DNA from: Acidobacteriota bacterium
Lineage (GTDB): Bacteria; Acidobacteriota; Terriglobia; Terriglobales; Acidobacteriaceae
Direction of reading: 5' to 3'
Length of the DNA: 19,321 nt
Assembly: GCA_021809235.1 (NCBI GenBank)
Contig: JAKBAG010000027.1
Coordinates: forward strand, 1-19,321
In this document: positions 1 to 7,619 of the stretch, one piece after another
How the letters are laid out: each line of letters begins with the position of its first letter
Numbering within the stretch: the stretch's first letter is position 1
Notes under the pieces: model-generated
The model's database searches: none
The model's input: only the letters and a program-made list of their open reading frames with translations
What the model was told of the DNA's origin: nothing
Translations under genes and position numbers: made by a program

Positions 1-1283
1 TCGCTGGTGGAATAAACACGATCCTCCGGATCCGACTGCGGAATGGGGCGTACATCCTCATACTTGAGCGCTAGTTCCCGGGCATCCAATGCGGCAAAGG
101 CGCGCGCTGCCGCTGCATTGGTCCACGAAGAAAGGTAAACCAGCGCCACCGAAGATGTCTGGCTCTGCTGCTGGGCAGTGGTTGCCGTACGGAGCTGGCC
201 AGCCCAGTAGACGCCGCCATTCCAGGCAGACCCCAGTGTGCGCGCCGCCGCTGGTCCACCATAGAGCGTGGTCAGAATCCGCAGGTCCAGCTGGCCAATC
301 TGTCCCAGATCGATGGCGCGATAACGGGCATCCACCAGTGGATGAATATTGGGCAGCAGCGGCACGGGAGTCGGACGATTCTGTTCGTAATAGCGGGGAT
401 TGAAGATGGCCCATGAAGAGGTCGGCGGATGATCCAGCGTCCCCGCGAAGGCAGCATTGCGACCGCGATCCATCCAGACATCCTGAATGAATCCCAAACC
501 TGCCTGATATGGAAAGATCAGCGATTGGCTCAGCAGCAGCGGGGCACGGGCAAGTACCGGCGATCCGGACGGGGAGGACATCTGGTCCTGCAGCTTCTGC
601 ACCAGCTCCGGATCGCTGAGCAGTGTCCGACCGCTGGATCGCAATGCGTAGTTCACAAAGACAGCCATGGCCTGGCCTTCCGTGACCGCGTCCCTGGCCG
701 TATCCAGCTCATCCTTGGCAATGTTGGCATTGTCAGCACTGGCATCGTGACTGACATCCGTCGGCGAAACATCGCTCCAGGTTTCCAGATGGACCCGCTG
801 GTCCTGCAGTGCGTGCGTCAGCTCATGCACAAGCACGGGCTTCTGCGTCTCCGGATCCACCCAGTTCAGAATGTAGACCGTTTTCGTTTTCGGATCGTAA
901 TAACCGGCAATCTGCTCCTTGAGGAGTTCCAGCAGATACGGCCGAAGATGAAAATCGCGATCCAGCAGGCCAAACTTCTTCAGCACCACCTCGCTCTGCT
1001 GCATCCGTCGCGCATCGTTGTCCTCGTTCAGTTTATCCAGCAGGTACTTCTCCACCTGCACCCGGCTGCTCAGTGCCCGCTTGACCGGCGATTGAATGGC
1101 CAGCCCCGTTGTGGTGGAGGCAAAGTGCAGCAGATCATCCACACTGCGAAACAGTTGCTGCGCCTGCTCCGGCGTGATGAGCTTTTCCTTGGCCTTAAGC
1201 TGTGCAGGCTGGGCCGAACCAAGGGATGCAGCCGCTCCCAGAGTGAGAATAGTCAGCAGAGACAACACGCGGCGAACTGGCAT
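1..1283 (-). CDS. secreted HExxH zinc metallopeptidase (C-terminus outside window)
   Basis: The reading frame is open from an ATG at 1283 to the left edge, giving about 427 codons with no stop, so the C-terminus is missing. The ATG has a good ribosome binding site (GGAAAGG, about 5 nt upstream). Residues 1-24 look like a cleavable signal peptide (MPVRR, then a hydrophobic run ending LGSAQ), so the protein is probably exported. The key motif is HELTHALQDQ at residues 153-162, preceded by AGYYDPKTKTVYIL. H153, E154 and H157 would bind zinc and act as catalytic base, and E202 in VTEGQA is the likely third zinc ligand, as in gluzincins. Substrate and precise family are unknown. Similar proteins with an HALQDQ motif are, from memory, common and usually unnamed in Acidobacteriota. 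The gene diverges from the ygfZ operon. Peptidase-like character is fairly certain from the motif; activity is inferred. Confidence 0.75.
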   Translation of the reverse strand, partial: MPVRRVLSLLTILTLGAAASLGSAQPAQLKAKEKLITPEQAQQLFRSVDDLLHFASTTTGLAIQSPVKRALSSRVQVEKYLLDKLNEDNDARRMQQSEVVLKKFGLLDRDFHLRPYLLELLKEQIAGYYDPKTKTVYILNWVDPETQKPVLVHELTHALQDQRVHLETWSDVSPTDVSHDASADNANIAKDELDTARDAVTEGQAMAVFVNYALRSSGRTLLSDPELVQKLQDQMSSPSGSPVLARAPLLLSQSLIFPYQAGLGFIQDVWMDRGRNAAFAGTLDHPPTSSWAIFNPRYYEQNRPTPVPLLPNIHPLVDARYRAIDLGQIGQLDLRILTTLYGGPAAARTLGSAWNGGVYWAGQLRTATTAQQQSQTSSVALVYLSSWTNAAAARAFAALDARELALKYEDVRPIPQSDPEDRVYSTS

Positions 1284-1449
1284 GAATTCCTTTCCAGCAA
1301 AAGCGGATCGGTGGCACACAGGCGATGGATAAGCCAATCGAAGAATCTGCTGGCAGTATGCTATCGCGTTTCCAGCGCTGCGTGCGCAGGGCTACCGTGT
1401 CTGGCGCAGTAGTGATCCGCGGGCAGAATGTGCAGAAAGCCGACAGCGA

Positions 1450-1455
1450 TATAAT
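1450..1455 (+). promoter_or_regulatory. candidate -10 box (TATAAT) for the ygfZ operon
   Basis: A perfect TATAAT lies about 155 nt upstream of the chosen ygfZ start. No convincing TTGACA-like -35 element is visible 16-18 nt upstream, so this is only a candidate. The same AT-rich spot could also serve the divergent peptidase gene, because the reverse strand reads TTATAT. Confidence 0.25.
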
Positions 1456-1522
1456 CAGATGGGCAGAGTCTTGCGAAATGGCTCAAAACAGTGAGCTTTT
1501 CGTCTGCCACCTGGCAATCTCT

Positions 1523-1570
1523 CCGGGAATTTCCCGGGACTTCCACTCAAGCAGATTCCGGGCAGCCCGG
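1523..1570. repeat. pair of short CCGGG palindromes upstream of ygfZ
   Basis: Two perfect inverted repeats sit in the ygfZ leader. CCGGGAA-T-TTCCCGG occupies 1523-1537 and CCGGGC-A-GCCCGG occupies 1558-1570. Both share a CCGGG core and their centres are 34 nt apart. They could be operator half-sites or leader hairpins. Neither is followed by a T-tract, so a terminator is unlikely. Confidence 0.4.
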
Positions 1571-1609
1571 GGAAAACAGCAATCAGCACCAGGCATGAGG
1601 ATCGACAGC

Positions 1610-2773
1610 ATGCTCGAACAACCCGAATCCGCGACAAACGCGACCGGAACTTCCCCGGCTCCCACGACCCTCACCCATGCGCTCCTCGATGCGTCGCGCG
1701 CGTCGGCATCACAGGCCATGCCCTACCGCGGCGCAATGACAATAGCCTCCTTTGGAGATGCGGCGGAGGAGGCATGCGCGTCTCGCACCGGGGCGGTCGT
1801 ATATGACCTGGGCTGGCGTCGTCGCGTAGATGTTGCCGGTGAGGATCGCCTGCGCTGGCTGAATGGCATGGTGACCAACTCTATCGCCGATCTGCCGACA
1901 GGAGCCAGCAACTACAACCTGGTCTTGAACGCGCAAGGTCGGATTCAGGGCGACTGCTGCATCTGGCGTGGCCTTCCCGATGACCGGCTTCTGCTGGAGA
2001 TTGCAGAAGATCAATTCGAAGCGCTCCACACCCATCTGGATCGCTTCATCATCATGGACGATGTTGTCCTGCAGCCCCTGCCTGGCTGGACGGCGCTTGG
2101 TATCACCGGGCCGGAGGCGGCAGCGCTGCTGGATCGGATCTTTGCCTCTGCCGGAGGATGCGGCCAGATGGCGCCTGGCATGTGGAAGCAGATCGAGTCC
2201 AGAGCCGGACTGGCGGCAACTCCCATACCCGTTGATCTGCGACGCGAAACAGGCAGGAGGTCACAGCACTGGAATCTCTGGTGCCGCGAGGCGGATGTGG
2301 CTGCACTCTGGCAACTGCTGCGTGAAGCCGGAGCCATCCCAATGGGCTGCGAAGCTGTGGAACGGCTCCGAGTTGTGGAGGGTATTCCGGCCTTCGGCAT
2401 TGACTTTGCCGGTGACACACTGCCGCAGGAGACCGCCATGGATGACGCCCTGCACTTCTCCAAAGGCTGCTATCTGGGCCAGGAGATTGTGGAGCGCATT
2501 CGCTCCCGTGGACAGGTGCACCGACATCTGCGTCCGCTCGAGATTTTTCCGGAAGAGCAGGCGCCAAGTGCAGGCCTGGAGCTGACCGATGCCAACGGCA
2601 AGCCGCTGGTCCGCTTGACCAGCGTGGCACCATGGAATTGCAACGGGAGTGCCCGATGGTTTGCACTGGGAATGGTTCGCGCAGAGGCGGAGATTGGATT
2701 GCCAGCTCTCCGGTATATCGGCGGCAGCGCATGCCTGACTCCATTCAGCCACCTGAAAACGCAGAATTCCTAA
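1610..2773 (+). CDS. ygfZ: YgfZ/GcvT-family folate-binding protein
   Basis: This 387-residue protein belongs to the YgfZ branch of the GcvT aminomethyltransferase fold. The diagnostic signature KGCYLGQE is at residues 285-292, with the conserved cysteine at 287, followed by IVERIRSRGQVHR. N-terminal parts of the fold are visible at 61-120 (GAVVYDLGWRRRVDV, LRWLNGMVTN, NLVLNAQGRI). YgfZ proteins bind tetrahydrofolate and help synthesis or repair of Fe-S clusters in enzymes such as MiaB; that role is taken from the family. The ATG at 1610 has a GAGG 8-9 nt upstream. An ATG at 1595 has a weaker site, and the open frame further upstream to 1325 is not YgfZ-like. It is the first gene of a four-gene operon, with the next start 17 nt after its stop. 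Gene identity is firm; the exact start is less so. Confidence 0.9.
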   Translation: MLEQPESATNATGTSPAPTTLTHALLDASRASASQAMPYRGAMTIASFGDAAEEACASRTGAVVYDLGWRRRVDVAGEDRLRWLNGMVTNSIADLPTGASNYNLVLNAQGRIQGDCCIWRGLPDDRLLLEIAEDQFEALHTHLDRFIIMDDVVLQPLPGWTALGITGPEAAALLDRIFASAGGCGQMAPGMWKQIESRAGLAATPIPVDLRRETGRRSQHWNLWCREADVAALWQLLREAGAIPMGCEAVERLRVVEGIPAFGIDFAGDTLPQETAMDDALHFSKGCYLGQEIVERIRSRGQVHRHLRPLEIFPEEQAPSAGLELTDANGKPLVRLTSVAPWNCNGSARWFALGMVRAEAEIGLPALRYIGGSACLTPFSHLKTQNS

Positions 2774-2790
2774 CCGAAAACGAGAGACCC

Positions 2791-3444
2791 ATGAGCGACA
2801 CGCAGGATACGCCGAAGTTTACAGTCATCAATCGCAGAAAATGGCTGGAAGAAAACGCACCCGCAGATGCAGAAATAGCTGAGACTGCACCCCAGGCTCC
2901 GGAGCCAGTACAACAAATGTCGGCAGCTGAGTCGGCACCGCATACCCCCGCGGCAGAGCCGCCGCGTCCCAGACTGGTGGAAATGCCAGAACCGAAGCGT
3001 GCATTCGAAGTAGCGGAGCAGGAGGCCGAGGAAGAACCGCGCAGCCCCGTCGCAGGCCCCACTCAGGAAGAGTCCAGCTTCCAGAAGATGCAGTATGATC
3101 AGTCCGCAGAGCGGCTGGAAACACTGGTGCGCGCGCAGAATCCTGGTGCCCCTGCCATGGAAAAGATCGGCTTCGAGCATCTGGTACAACAGCTCTATCT
3201 CTCTGCCCTGATGCAGATGGGCGCCGGAACACCCGAAGGACAGCGCCCGCGAGTCGATATTCTGGGCGCTAAGCAGACCATTGATCTGATGGGAGTCCTG
3301 CAGGAAAAAACAGTCGGCAACCTGACCGACATCGAGAAGCAAACCCTGGACACCGCCCTCTACGAACTACGCATGACCTTCCTGGAGTTGACGCGGATGA
3401 TCTCTCTGCAGACGCCGCCACCGCCCGGAGGGGCCAAGCACTGA
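2791..3444 (+). CDS. DUF1844 domain protein
   Basis: A 217-residue cytoplasmic protein in two parts. Residues 1-125 are rich in Pro, Ala and Glu and probably disordered, apart from a short FTVINRRKW segment at 10-18. Residues 127-205 form a helical DUF1844 domain: FEHLVQQLYLSALMQMG, then the conserved DILGAKQTIDLMGVLQEKT and a final ELRMTFLEL helix. The domain has no known biochemical function. The ATG at 2791 is chosen because DUF1844 proteins usually begin with a short MSD/MSE stretch before FTV-x-RR. An in-frame ATG at 2731 would overlap ygfZ. Neither start has a strong ribosome binding site; GAGA lies just upstream of 2791. It sits between ygfZ and the hydrolase gene, with only 2 nt between its stop and the next ATG, so it is surely co-transcribed. 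Confidence 0.85.
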   Translation: MSDTQDTPKFTVINRRKWLEENAPADAEIAETAPQAPEPVQQMSAAESAPHTPAAEPPRPRLVEMPEPKRAFEVAEQEAEEEPRSPVAGPTQEESSFQKMQYDQSAERLETLVRAQNPGAPAMEKIGFEHLVQQLYLSALMQMGAGTPEGQRPRVDILGAKQTIDLMGVLQEKTVGNLTDIEKQTLDTALYELRMTFLELTRMISLQTPPPPGGAKH

Positions 3445-3446
3445 GC

Positions 3447-4307
3447 ATGATGCCGGAAGAGCAAACAGCTACGGCGCGGCTGCGGTTTCTGGGCACCGGC
3501 ACGTCCATGGGAGTGCCGACGCTGGGCTGCAGTTGCGCGGTATGCACCAGCTCCGACCCACGGGATCGGCGGCTGCGCCCTTCCGTGCTGGTAGAGTGGA
3601 CGGAAGCCGCGCCGGAGGGCACGCGGCAGCGTTGTGTCTGGATTGATACGGGTCCTGATTTTCGCGAGCAGGCCCTGTCCATCGGATTGCAGCAGCTGGA
3701 CGCAGTGCTCTACACACACTCGCATGCCGACCACATTCTCGGCCTGGATGATCTGCGACCGCTCAGTTATCTGCATGAAGATCGCACTGGCGAGCCGATA
3801 CCGCTCTACGTCAGCGATGAGACGCGCGCCGTGATGGAACACGTCTTCTCCTATACCTTTTCTCCGGCGGCCACCTACTCCCACCGGGCACGCGCAGAAC
3901 TGCGCGCCATCGGCACTGGCGTCACGGTGGGGCATTTGCGCTTTCAACCGCTCAAGCTTTTGCATGGGACCATGGAAATTCTGGGCTGGCGCTTCGGCGG
4001 TGCGGCCTATCTGACCGATGTCAGCATGATTCCCGAGGAGACCTTCCCCCATCTGCAGGGATTGGACCTGCTCGTGCTTTCCGCGCTGCGCCATCGCCCC
4101 CATCCCAGCCATGCCACGGTCAAGCAGGCCGTTGCCTGGGCACGGCAGATTGGCGCGCGACAGACACTGCTGACCCACATCTCACATGATCTTGGACATG
4201 CCGCGACCAATCAGATGCTACCCGACGGAATTTCCCTGGCATGGGATGGGCTGAGTCTCGAATTTCCGCTGGAACCGACAACGCACCCAAAGCAGGGCTC
4301 CCGATGA
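3447..4307 (+). CDS. PhnP-like metallo-beta-lactamase-fold hydrolase
   Basis: A 286-residue cytoplasmic hydrolase of the metallo-beta-lactamase fold. The N-terminal strand FLGTGTSMGVPTLG (14-27) leads into a CxCxxC cluster (C28, C30, C33), the structural zinc site typical of PhnP-type phosphodiesterases. The catalytic HSHADH motif is at 91-96, and further likely metal ligands are H173, D191 (YLTDVS) and H244/H247 in THISHD. PhnP opens a cyclic ribose phosphate in phosphonate breakdown, but no phn gene is nearby, so the true substrate here is unknown; a cyclic phosphodiester is a reasonable inference. Two ATGs lie in tandem at 3447 and 3450. The stop overlaps the ribF start by ATGA, implying translational coupling. 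The fold and class are secure; the exact reaction is not. Confidence 0.88.
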   Translation: MMPEEQTATARLRFLGTGTSMGVPTLGCSCAVCTSSDPRDRRLRPSVLVEWTEAAPEGTRQRCVWIDTGPDFREQALSIGLQQLDAVLYTHSHADHILGLDDLRPLSYLHEDRTGEPIPLYVSDETRAVMEHVFSYTFSPAATYSHRARAELRAIGTGVTVGHLRFQPLKLLHGTMEILGWRFGGAAYLTDVSMIPEETFPHLQGLDLLVLSALRHRPHPSHATVKQAVAWARQIGARQTLLTHISHDLGHAATNQMLPDGISLAWDGLSLEFPLEPTTHPKQGSR

Positions 4308-5281
4308 GTACCTCCATGCAGGTCTATCGTTCCCTCGAAGAGATTCCGCCGGGGCTGGGGCCTACCGTTGCCAGCATTGGCAATTTCGACGGTTTGCATC
4401 GCGGCCACAGGGTGATTCTGGCTGCAGCGCGCAGCGAGGCACAGCGGCTGGGGGGCCGCCTGGCCGTCGTTACCTTTGAACCGCACCCCATGCAGATTCT
4501 GAAGCCGGAGGCAGCACCGGAAACCCTGACACCGACTGCGGAAAAGCTCCGCCTGCTGGAGCAGGTCGGTGTGGAGATTGCCCTGGTGCTTCCCTTCAAC
4601 CAGGCATTGAGCCAGCTTTCTGCCCGGGATTTTCTGCGGCAGGTGCTCGCGCAAAGACTGGGGACTGTCTCCCTGCATGAAGGAAGCAACTTCCGCTGCG
4701 GACATCGCGCTGAGGCAGGCATGGAGGAGTTGCAACTGCTGGGCGCTGAGATGGGATTCGCCGTCCACGCCCATGCCGCAGTGGTTGTTCGTGGGCAGGA
4801 AGTCTCCAGTTCCCTGATCCGGGCCCGGCTCCGCGAGGGCAAGGTCAACGCCGCTCGCTGGATGCTGGGCCGCTGCTTCTCCGTGCGCTCCCATCCAGCC
4901 CGCGGGCGTGGCATCGGCAGCCGCCTTCTGGCTCCCACGGTCAATCTGGCCGAATACGCCGGAATGCTGCCGCGAGCCGGAGTTTACATTACCCGGCTCG
5001 GCGTAGACAGCTCCACTGGCACGCGCTGGATGGAGGCAGTCACCAACATCGGCTGGCGGCCCACGGTGGGCGAGCCATCCTTCGCAGTGGAAACACACAT
5101 CCTGGACTTTGAGCCCATGGAACTGACCGAATCCACCGCACTCGAGCTGGAGTTCTGCTGCTGGCTCCGTCCAGAGATCACGTGGCCCGATGTCGCAAGC
5201 CTGAAGGCGCAGATTGGACGCGATGTACACCGGGCAAGGCGCTACTTCGAGCTGGTCCGGCACCGGGTGCATGGCTGCTGA
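4304..5281 (+). CDS. ribF: bifunctional riboflavin kinase / FAD synthetase
   Basis: A 325-residue enzyme that phosphorylates riboflavin to FMN and adenylylates FMN to FAD in the cytoplasm. The N-terminal FAD synthetase module shows GNFDGLHRGH at 26-35, FEPHP at 58-62 and SSSLIR at 168-173. The C-terminal riboflavin kinase module shows PTVNL at 211-215 (usually PTANL), GVYIT at 226-230, TNIGWRPTVG at 247-256 and a C-terminal RYF helix. Length is normal for the family. The ATG at 4304 overlaps the preceding stop (ATGA) and has AGGG upstream; a longer frame from 4241 lies inside the hydrolase gene and is rejected. I see no FMN riboswitch. The last 104 bp overlap, on the opposite strand, the end of the penicillin-binding protein gene. 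Confidence 0.95.
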   Translation: MSTSMQVYRSLEEIPPGLGPTVASIGNFDGLHRGHRVILAAARSEAQRLGGRLAVVTFEPHPMQILKPEAAPETLTPTAEKLRLLEQVGVEIALVLPFNQALSQLSARDFLRQVLAQRLGTVSLHEGSNFRCGHRAEAGMEELQLLGAEMGFAVHAHAAVVVRGQEVSSSLIRARLREGKVNAARWMLGRCFSVRSHPARGRGIGSRLLAPTVNLAEYAGMLPRAGVYITRLGVDSSTGTRWMEAVTNIGWRPTVGEPSFAVETHILDFEPMELTESTALELEFCCWLRPEITWPDVASLKAQIGRDVHRARRYFELVRHRVHGC

Positions 5282-7490
5282 GAACAGCCTGTTGCGCCGG
5301 GTCAGCTGTATCTCCGGGGAAACGCTCCTGCGGATGATCCGCAATGGCAGCCCGCATGAAGGTGACCCAGATGGGCAGCGCGGCACGAGCTCCGGTTTCC
5401 TTGTCCCCCAGCGACTGTCGACTGTCGTAGCCCACCCAGACGCCGCAGGTCACCGATGGCGAAAACCCCAGAAACCAAGCGTCCGTGAAGTTGCTTGTGG
5501 TACCGGTCTTGCCGCCTATGGGATGGTTTAACGCCGCAGCCGAAGCTGCCGTTCCGGATCGTGTCACGGCGCGGAACAGTCGCATCATCGAGCGGGCTGT
5601 CTGCTGGCTGATGACCGAAGCAATAGCCGCCGGGGGCTGCCAGAGCGGAATACCATCGGCACTTGAAACGGATCGGATCAGGTGCGCCTGCACACGGATG
5701 CCATCGTTGGGAAAGACCGCATAGGACTCCATCTGTTCGGCCAGCGTAATCTCCACCGCGCCCAGTGCAATGGGCAGGTACGGAGGAATTGTGGACGTGA
5801 CGCCGAAGCGATGCGCCGTCTGGATCACCGTGCGAATGCCCACATGGTCGGCCAGGCGTAACGCGGGAATATTGCGTGAGTCGGCAAAGGCATCCAGCAG
5901 GGTCATGCGCCCTTTGTAGTTGTTTTCGTAATCATGCGGACGGTAGCTGCCAAAACTCACCGGAGAATCCAGCACCGTGTCGTCCGGCGTCAGGCCGCTC
6001 TCGATGGCCGCAGTGTACACATACGGCTTGAAGCTCGAACCGGTCTGCCGCTCGGCCTGGGTCGCCCGATTGAACTGCGAGAGCGCATAGTCCCGCCCAC
6101 CGACCATAGCCAGCACTTCCCCGCTGGAGTTATCCATCGCCATCAGCGCGGCCTGCGCCCCGGAGTCCTGCTCCAGCGAGGCGCGTTCCGCGTTGCCCTC
6201 GTAACCGCCCTGCAGATGGACATAAATCAGATCCCCCGGCTTCACCAGGCTGTCCCCATGTGCCTGTCCGGTCCACTGCCAATCCGTCGGCGTCAGCACG
6301 ATCCGCTGCGCTCCCACTCGGGCGCGAATCTCCAGTGGCAATACTCGGGTCACGAGCGCATGCGCATAATCTCCGGGGAGGAAATGCGTCGTCCAATCAG
6401 GATGCTTGTAGGTTTCAGGATTCAGCCCCTGTGCCAGGATGTTTACCAATCCGCCATGCCAGCCATGCCGCCGCTCATACGCAGCCAACCCATCCAGAAC
6501 CGCCTGATTGGCCGTTCGCTGCAGATCCATATCCAGCGTAGTCTCCACGCGCAGCCCGGACTGCAGCACCACATCGGATCCAAAGTGACGATTGAGTTCG
6601 CGCCGCACCTCCTCCACAAACCACGGCGCAACCGGAATATCCGGCTGGGCCACCCGCAGACCCAGAGGAGCACTGCGCGCTGCCTCTGCCTCTGCATGCG
6701 AGAGGACGTGGTCGGATTCCATCTCCGTCAGGACCAGGTTGCGCCGACGCAGCGCCTTGTCCGGATTCAGCAGCGGCGAGTAGGCCACAGGACCCTTGGG
6801 AAGTCCGGCAAGCAGCGCCGCCTGGGTCAGCGTCAAATCCCGCGCATGGCAGGAGAAATAGTACTCTGAAGCGGCTTCAAAGCCATAGTTCCCATGGCCC
6901 AGATAAATCTGATTCCCATACAGCGTGAAGATCTGCTCCTTTGTAAAGGTCCGCTCAATCTGAATAGCGAGGAATGCCTCCTGAATCTTGCGTGCGTAGG
7001 TGCGCTCCGAAGAGAGAAAGAGATTCCGCGCCAGTTGCATCGTCAGCGTGGATGCTCCCTGCGAGCGGCCATGGGATCGCAGATCGTGAATCAGGGCTCC
7101 GGCAATCCGAAAGACGTTGATGCCCCAATGCGACTCAAAGTTCTTGTCCTCGATCGAGATCACGGCCTGGCGCAGGACCGGAGCAAAGTCGTTGTAGCCA
7201 ATGTCCACCCGATGCTCCAGCGCGATCGAGCCGATCAGCCGCCCCTTGCGGTCATAGAGATTGGTCATGGAGGCAGGACGATACCGTTCCAGATCGCTGA
7301 TCTGCGGCAGATTCACCGAGTAGACCAGCATGAGCCCGGCAAGCGAACCAAAAACGGCAGCCAGCGCGAAAAGCAGCACCAGCGTCAGTCGCCCTGCAAG
7401 CTTGCGCTGCGGACTCGAAGGAGATACTGCATGGCGATGCCGCGGCGGATGAAAGCCGGCTGATGCACCAGATTTTGCACGGGGGGACAA
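5178..7490 (-). CDS. class A penicillin-binding protein (bifunctional transglycosylase/transpeptidase)
   Basis: A 770-residue inner-membrane enzyme that polymerises glycan strands and cross-links peptidoglycan. One membrane helix spans about residues 33-57. The GT51 glycosyltransferase domain follows, with catalytic E114 in the ED-x-x-F-x-x-H-x-G motif and QGASTLTMQLARN at 144-156. The transpeptidase domain carries S485 in SSFK, SRN at 538-540 and KTG at 661-663, so all catalytic motifs are intact. The start is a TTG at 7490 with AAGGA 7 nt upstream; no in-frame ATG lies before residue 54, inside the membrane helix, so TTG is needed. The last ~34 residues (Ala/Pro/Ser/Arg-rich) are encoded antisense to ribF and look like a tail extension without domain character. 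It lies 129 nt after the S41 gene; I see no convincing promoter or terminator in that gap. Confidence 0.93.
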   Translation of the reverse strand: MSPRAKSGASAGFHPPRHRHAVSPSSPQRKLAGRLTLVLLFALAAVFGSLAGLMLVYSVNLPQISDLERYRPASMTNLYDRKGRLIGSIALEHRVDIGYNDFAPVLRQAVISIEDKNFESHWGINVFRIAGALIHDLRSHGRSQGASTLTMQLARNLFLSSERTYARKIQEAFLAIQIERTFTKEQIFTLYGNQIYLGHGNYGFEAASEYYFSCHARDLTLTQAALLAGLPKGPVAYSPLLNPDKALRRRNLVLTEMESDHVLSHAEAEAARSAPLGLRVAQPDIPVAPWFVEEVRRELNRHFGSDVVLQSGLRVETTLDMDLQRTANQAVLDGLAAYERRHGWHGGLVNILAQGLNPETYKHPDWTTHFLPGDYAHALVTRVLPLEIRARVGAQRIVLTPTDWQWTGQAHGDSLVKPGDLIYVHLQGGYEGNAERASLEQDSGAQAALMAMDNSSGEVLAMVGGRDYALSQFNRATQAERQTGSSFKPYVYTAAIESGLTPDDTVLDSPVSFGSYRPHDYENNYKGRMTLLDAFADSRNIPALRLADHVGIRTVIQTAHRFGVTSTIPPYLPIALGAVEITLAEQMESYAVFPNDGIRVQAHLIRSVSSADGIPLWQPPAAIASVISQQTARSMMRLFRAVTRSGTAASAAALNHPIGGKTGTTSNFTDAWFLGFSPSVTCGVWVGYDSRQSLGDKETGARAALPIWVTFMRAAIADHPQERFPGDTADPAQQAVLSSHAPGAGPARSSALPGVHRVQSAPSGLRHRAT

Positions 7491-7619
7491 GTGTGAATCC
7501 TTCAGCCTGAGGCTACCATGCAGGCGCAGCGATCACAGCAGTGCCGACGACAGGAAAGCGCAATGGGTGCTCAAAAGGGCACGGCGATTCCCGGAGAGAA
7601 CCGGCAGCCCCGGCATAAA

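Larger units (their letters stand above)
1284..1609. other. divergent intergenic region between the peptidase gene and ygfZ
   Basis: This 326-bp stretch separates two divergent genes and should hold promoters for both. On the plus strand the ygfZ frame stays open upstream to about 1325, but that stretch has no conserved YgfZ sequence and I treat it as non-coding. It contains a perfect TATAAT at 1450-1455 and two short palindromes at 1523-1537 and 1558-1570, listed separately. I see no RNA gene here. Confidence 0.6.

Noticed and set aside
429..1412. Plus-strand open frame of 327 codons opposite the metallopeptidase gene
   Set aside because: Its product is rich in His, Arg, Gln and Leu without domains, as expected for an antisense shadow, while the minus strand shows a signal peptide and an HExxH motif.
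1325..1609. In-frame open stretch that would extend YgfZ by 95 residues at the N-terminus
   Set aside because: The translated stretch has no YgfZ or GcvT similarity, lies over promoter-like sequence, and starts at 1610 or 1595 have better family agreement; 1610 also has a good ribosome binding site.
2774..4303. FMN riboswitch or phosphonate (phn) operon around the PhnP-like and ribF genes
   Set aside because: No RFN-element motifs are visible and no other phn gene lies in the window.
4211..5386. Minus-strand open frame of 391 codons across ribF
   Set aside because: RibF motifs on the plus strand are unambiguous; the antisense product has shadow-like composition.
5934..6869. Plus-strand open frame of 311 codons inside the penicillin-binding protein gene
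   Set aside because: It is antisense to the transpeptidase and linker coding sequence; His/Arg/Gln-rich with no motif.
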